Source: Scatosoma sp045588185 (GTDB lineage Bacteria > Bacillota > Clostridia > Christensenellales > Borkfalkiaceae). Taken from it: a stretch of DNA of 43,965 bases. Position numbers and translations under genes: made by a program. The stretch's first letter is position 1. The number at the start of each line of letters is the position of its first letter. Positions 40,685 to 43,965 of the stretch are shown in pieces. Location: contig JAZNDR010000091.1 in the NCBI GenBank assembly GCA_045588185.1, positions 1 to 43,965 of the forward strand. The letters are read 5' to 3'. Under the pieces are notes generated by a model that saw only the letters and a list, made by a program, of their open reading frames with translations, was not told the origin of the DNA and did no database searches.

Positions 40685-41939
40685 AGTTCATCAAAAAAAT
40701 ACCGTCCGTTATTATTTGCTTATCGTAACCGTGTTGTTATTCCTCTTTATTTCCGGGGATTTCGGTATGATTGACGTACAAAAAACCGCCATCGTTATGG
40801 CGGTGGGTATTGACAGAGAGGAAGACACCTTTATCGTAACCTCGCAAATCGCCGTACCGCAATCGTCCAAGCAGGGCAAAGCCACGGAAACGGTACAGCT
40901 CGTCAGCCGCGGGAAAACGGTCGCCGACGCGTTCAAGGAAATAAACGCAAAAACAGGCTGGTATCCCAAGCTCGTGTTTTGCCACTTGATTGTGATCGGC
41001 GAAAAAACGGCGCAAAAAAACGCGTTCGACGCATTGGAATTTTTCCTGCTCGACGAATATATGTCGGATAACTGTTTGATCGCGACCTGCGACGGACTCG
41101 CGAAAGATATCCTGAACGTAACCGCGCTCGTCGATCCGTCGGGAAGCGTTGCGATGCAAAAGGTACTCTCCCCCCACGCCGAACGGGTAGGCACGGTTAT
41201 GCCCTCTACTTTGCGGGAATTTGCCATCGGTTATTATTCTTCGAGCAAGAGCGGGTATATGCCCGTTTTAAAAACTCAGCCCCAACAGGAAAAAATATCG
41301 GGCGAACAGCAACAAAACGGCGGTGCTTCGGGCGGTAGCTCTTCGGAAAACAGTTCTTCGGGGGGCAGTATGGAAAACAGTGAAAACAGCCAAGCCTCAA
41401 ACGGAGCGTCGGGGCAAAAGCAACAGGATAAACCCGTTTTCAGCGCAAGCGAAACCGCACTTTTCCAAAGCGGAAAACGGGTAGGCACGCTCACAAAAGA
41501 GGAAACCTTTGCCTTTAACGCGGTAAAGGGCGAGCTTCGTCTTGCCTCGTATTCCGTCGAACGGGACGGCAACGCGTACACGCTTACGATAAAACGCAAT
41601 TCGCCGAAAATCAAATTTTCGTTAAGCGGGGATAACCGCGCGACTTATAAAATTACCGTTACGCTTTCGTCGGGAATGATAGACCGTGCAAGCGCGCTTT
41701 CGCAAAGCGGGATAGCGGATATCGGCGACGTGCCAACGGGCATATTCGAAAGTGCGGAAAAACGGCTTTCCGCGCAAATAAAAACCACTTTTGAAAAATG
41801 CCGAACGAGCAATTGCGACCTGTTCGGCGTACTCAACGATTTACAAAAAAAGGAAAATTCCCGTTTCGAAAGCTTACGCCCTACCGCGCTTGAAAACGCC
41901 GTCATCGACGTGTCCGTGCGCTTCCGTAACGTGCGCTAA
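40677..41939 (+). CDS. Spore germinant receptor C subunit (GerAC type)
   Basis: A 420-aa Ger(x)C-family protein: N-terminal hydrophobic segment (LLIVTVLLFLFISGDFG), VDVQKTAIVMAVGID-like start of domain 1, domain 2 ending near residue 200, and C-terminal domain 3 (SVERDGNAYTLTIKRNSPKIKFSLSGDNRATYKITVTL). Normal GerC subunits are lipoproteins with a cysteine in the lipobox; none is present here, so it is probably held by an uncleaved helix. Between domains, about residues 203-250, there is a Q/S/N/G-rich linker. Start ATG at 40677 behind AAAAAGGAGAAACC. Confidence 0.9.
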   Translation: MRKVHQKNTVRYYLLIVTVLLFLFISGDFGMIDVQKTAIVMAVGIDREEDTFIVTSQIAVPQSSKQGKATETVQLVSRGKTVADAFKEINAKTGWYPKLVFCHLIVIGEKTAQKNAFDALEFFLLDEYMSDNCLIATCDGLAKDILNVTALVDPSGSVAMQKVLSPHAERVGTVMPSTLREFAIGYYSSSKSGYMPVLKTQPQQEKISGEQQQNGGASGGSSSENSSSGGSMENSENSQASNGASGQKQQDKPVFSASETALFQSGKRVGTLTKEETFAFNAVKGELRLASYSVERDGNAYTLTIKRNSPKIKFSLSGDNRATYKITVTLSSGMIDRASALSQSGIADIGDVPTGIFESAEKRLSAQIKTTFEKCRTSNCDLFGVLNDLQKKENSRFESLRPTALENAVIDVSVRFRNVR

Positions 41940-41944
41940 CCTAT

Positions 41945-42362
41945 TGTGGATAACTTTTTTCTATTCTTTTGTCGAAAGAAAAATAACCTTGTCGAACGGC
42001 GTCGAAATATAAAATTATAAAAATATACAACCCCTTGTTTTCCCCACTTATCCACCAAAAAAGTGGATAAGTGGGGGTTGTCCACATAGCAAAACGCAAA
42101 ACGGTGGATAACTTTCCTGTGGATAACCGTTATAAAAAAGTATTTTTCGGGGTTTCTGTGTTTAAGAGCCTAAAAACCCCCTATTTTCGGTGGATAACTT
42201 CGCCCTTTTTTCGATTTTCATTTTTAGAAAACGGGGTTGCAATTGTGGATAACTTGGAGCAGAACGGAAAAATATGGATAAAAATTCACAAAAAACAAGG
42301 AAAAATGAACGATTTATCCACAAACATTCGTTCTTTTCCACGCGTGAAAAAAGTTATCCACA
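41945..42362. other. DnaA-box cluster, oriC-like region
   Basis: The stretch 41940-42480 has no gene. Nonamers matching TTATNCACA or its complement with at most one or two changes lie at 41945, 42048, 42062, 42078, 42103, 42118, 42189, 42244, 42273, 42314 and 42354. Those at 41945, 42118, 42244, 42314 and 42354 are exact TTATCCACA boxes. Boxes reading TGTGGATAA dominate to 42281; the last two are in the opposite direction. An AT-only tract lies at 42006-42026, and TGTCGAA occurs repeatedly at 41971-42006. The density is far above chance and typical of bacterial replication origins. dnaA is not in this window. Confidence 0.8.
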
Positions 42363-42431
42363 AAGAAACGAGTTTATGCAGTAGAGGATAAATGTATAAT
42401 TACGGGAAAACAGTGCATAAAGATAAGAGAT

Positions 42432-42470
42432 AAGCGGAGCGCAAAAGATATGCGCTCCGCTTGATTTTTT
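42432..42470. terminator. Terminator next to CvpA gene
   Basis: AAGCGGAGCGCA (42432-42443) and TGCGCTCCGCTT (42451-42462), a perfect 12-bp stem, followed on the plus strand by GATTTTTT. It ends the leftward CvpA transcript less well (no T-run) and better suits a rightward transcript coming out of the DnaA-box region. Confidence 0.8.
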
Positions 42471-42480
42471 GTGTTCAGTT

Positions 42481-43008
42481 TTAGCCTCTGATATAATCGT
42501 GGGTGAGGTTGTACATCCATTCGGCGAGGGGGTTGTTCCGATACAATTCTTTGGCAAGGAAAGTATCTTCCATCGGCTGTAATACTTTTATGATGAGTTC
42601 GTGAGAGCTGGAAGCCACGAACGACATCACGGCGAAAATCGTCCAAACGATAAGCAAACCTTGTGCCAAGCCCACGACGAGCCCGAGTATATGATTGAGC
42701 GAGCCGACGAGGGGGATTTTTTCCACGATTGCCGTAACGACTTTTTTAATGACGCGAATGATAAGTTTTACAACGAGGAAAATGGCGAGCCACGAAAGGG
42801 CGGTTGCCGCAAACACGCTCACTTCTTCCGCGATGCCGAAAAATCCGTCGGTGAGTTCGAGCAAGGTGTTCGAGAACAGATAAGCCGCGGCGAACGCAAC
42901 GATCGTTGAAATCAAGCCGAACAGACATTCGATAAAGCCTTTTTTTGTGCAGGAAACGGTATAAATCAGTAATACGATAATCACGATACCGTCTAATAAG
43001 TAGTTCAT
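42481..43008 (-). CDS. CvpA family membrane protein
   Basis: A 175-aa protein with four hydrophobic helices: MNYLLDGIVIIVLLIYTVSCTKKGFIECLFGLIS is the typical CvpA start (D-x-x-I... then R/K-G-F), later VEKIPLVGSLNHILGLVVGLAQGLLIVWTI. CvpA proteins are inner-membrane proteins of uncertain function, linked to colicin V export and envelope stress in other bacteria. Start ATG at 43008 behind ACGGAGGT. Single gene beside the DnaA-box cluster. Confidence 0.9.
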   Translation of the reverse strand: MNYLLDGIVIIVLLIYTVSCTKKGFIECLFGLISTIVAFAAAYLFSNTLLELTDGFFGIAEEVSVFAATALSWLAIFLVVKLIIRVIKKVVTAIVEKIPLVGSLNHILGLVVGLAQGLLIVWTIFAVMSFVASSSHELIIKVLQPMEDTFLAKELYRNNPLAEWMYNLTHDYIRG

Positions 43009-43022
43009 TTGTTACCTCCGTA

Positions 43023-43069
43023 AAAGGATATCCTTTATTTATTATAGCATACGGGCGAAGCGATTTCAA
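43023..43069 (-). promoter_or_regulatory. CvpA promoter with palindrome at transcription start
   Basis: TTGAAA (43069-43064), 17-bp spacer, TATAAT (43046-43041) on the minus strand. The perfect palindrome AAAGGATATCCTTT (43023-43036) lies right at the predicted start, a place where a repressor would act. Confidence 0.7.
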
Positions 43070-43182
43070 CCAAAAAGCCGAAAAAAATAAGAAATATTTT
43101 TTGCTTTGTTTTGGCAGTAGGTTTATTATATCCCTTTTCCGTCAATATTTATACGGATAAAACGGAAAAAGAGGGCAAGGGA

Positions 43183-43809
43183 ATGGATTACGCGTTTCAT
43201 ATATATAATAAGTACGCCGCGGACGGTGCGGCAATGGCGATTGATAAGCTTTTAAAAGACGATTTAAGCGCAAAGCTTACGCCGAAAAGTCTGTCTGCCA
43301 CGGGGGCAGGTACGCGTTCAAGCGCGTTTTTCCGTAAAAATTTCGACGGGAATTTCCGTAAAAAACCCGTAGTCGTTTGTATCGGCAGCGACCTTGCCGT
43401 CGGGGACAGTTTAGGACCTTTGACGGGGTCTATGCTCCGTTATAAAACGCAGGGTTTAGGCATATTCGTTTACGGTACGCTTTCCGCGCCCGTTACGGCG
43501 AAAGAAATAAAATATCTCCGTGCCTTTTTAAAGGAAACGCACCCGCTCGACCAAGTAATCGCCATTGACGCGGCGGTGGGCAGCGAGGGAGATATCGGGT
43601 TATTAAAATTAAACGCCGCGCCGTTATACCCCGGGGCGGGAGCGAACAAGAAGCTTGGCGCAATCGGGGATATTTCGGTTATGGGTATCGTCGCGGAAAA
43701 GTCGGTAGCGAATTACGGACTGCTCAACACCACGCGATTAAACCTTGTTTACACAATGGCGGAACTTTTATCCGACGCACTTTCTTCCGTGCTTTGGGAA
43801 CGGCGGTGA
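43183..43809 (+). CDS. yyaC: Spore protein YyaC family (DUF1256)
   Basis: A 208-aa protein of the YyaC/DUF1256 family, related in fold to the GPR spore protease. Marks: VVCIGSDLAVGDSLGPLTGSML, VYGTLSAPVTAKEI, VIAIDAAVGSEGDIG and the GAGANKKLGAIGDISVMGIV block. YyaC is a sporulation protein in Bacillus subtilis. I start at ATG 43183, behind GAGGGCAAGGGA; the TTG at 43111 would add a hydrophobic stretch outside the family. Its presence beside ger genes supports a spore-forming host. Confidence 0.9.
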   Translation: MDYAFHIYNKYAADGAAMAIDKLLKDDLSAKLTPKSLSATGAGTRSSAFFRKNFDGNFRKKPVVVCIGSDLAVGDSLGPLTGSMLRYKTQGLGIFVYGTLSAPVTAKEIKYLRAFLKETHPLDQVIAIDAAVGSEGDIGLLKLNAAPLYPGAGANKKLGAIGDISVMGIVAEKSVANYGLLNTTRLNLVYTMAELLSDALSSVLWERR

Positions 43810-43825
43810 GCTACCGCAAACGGTT

Positions 43826-43965
43826 AAGGGTCAAGGGACATTGTCCCTTGTCGGGAGCGCGAGGGCGGATAGCCCTCGTAAATAACCCCCAAGTAGCAAA
43901 TCTTTGATTTGCCACCGCGGAGCGGTCAACGCAAGCAAAGCTTGCGCCCAAGCCACACAAAAGCA
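43826..43965. repeat. Mosaic hairpin element, copy 9, cut by window end
   Basis: CAAGGGACATTGTCCCTTG (43832), GAGGGCGGATAGCCCTC (43861), CAAATCTTTGATTTG (43897), ACCGCGGAGCGGT (43914), GCAAGCAAAGCTTGC (43931). Same order as the first half of copy 8. It follows the yyaC stop by 16 nt. Confidence 0.9.

Noticed and set aside
42071..42391. Open frame of 106 codons in the DnaA-box region
   Set aside because: It translates the repeated boxes (VDN words) and has no ribosome site; the region is explained as a DnaA-box cluster.
1..43965. tRNA, rRNA, insertion sequences or prophage genes
   Set aside because: I looked for conserved tRNA arms, rRNA words, transposase and integrase motifs and saw none.

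Overview
This window looks like a piece of chromosome from an anaerobic, spore-forming Gram-positive bacterium of the class Clostridia, probably an uncultured gut lineage. The evidence is a gerA-type germination operon, a YyaC-type spore protein, the FeoAB ferrous iron importer with a DtxR-type repressor, a 2[4Fe-4S] ferredoxin, an iron-sulfur flavoprotein, a cysteine T-box, and many TTGACA-17-TATAAT promoters. I cannot name a genus. Nothing here looks like prophage or plasmid; it is mostly housekeeping genes broken up by unusual intergenic repeats.

Layout. 0-4.4 kb: a half-length TRIC-type membrane protein, the feoA-feoB-FeoB-associated Cys-rich protein operon with two candidate iron-repressor operators, the dtxR-like gene and a predicted nuclease. 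4.5-8.0 kb: ruvC-ruvA-ruvB-queA. 8.4-9.6 kb: a small SAP/Rho-N-like protein behind a structured leader, a 52-aa orphan protein and a ferredoxin. 9.7-13.1 kb: a cysteine desulfurase with an apparently leaderless mRNA, and an EF-G paralogue. 13.4-19.1 kb: cysE-cysS under a Cys T-box, then a very short alaS and a YwaF-type membrane protein. 19.1-24.5 kb: an unknown protein, a DeoR regulator, a GlmU-like acetyltransferase with glmM, an iron-sulfur flavoprotein behind two XRE repressors, and a small divergent gene. 24.5-28.4 kb: GTP-type PEP carboxykinase and a membrane glycosyltransferase. 28.5-31.8 kb: proB-proA-proC. 31.8-38.0 kb: AraC regulator divergent from a GH3 glycosidase, YugP-type protease with a GDPD phosphodiesterase, and TrmN6-like methyltransferase with rsmI. 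38.1-43.8 kb: gerAA-AB-AC, a dense DnaA-box cluster, a CvpA family protein and YyaC.

Three things stand out. (1) About eleven DnaA-box-like nonamers lie within roughly 420 bp (41945-42362), with an AT-rich tract and an inverted repeat carrying two facing boxes. This is an oriC-like region without dnaA in view; about 70% of genes to its left are transcribed away from it, as expected beside an origin. (2) At least ten intergenic places carry mosaics of short near-perfect palindromes (13-19 bp, 3-5 nt loops) drawn from a shared set of modules and reused in a conserved order. Stems change in a compensatory way. One pair brackets the nuclease gene with a 25-bp direct repeat that forms the 3' end of queA. 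(3) A transcript predicted to start exactly at the first base of a long closing helix (8952) ends in an intrinsic terminator just upstream of an RBS, which suggests an undescribed leader RNA.

All statements come from reading the sequence by eye; promoter, terminator and RNA calls have not been tested computationally.
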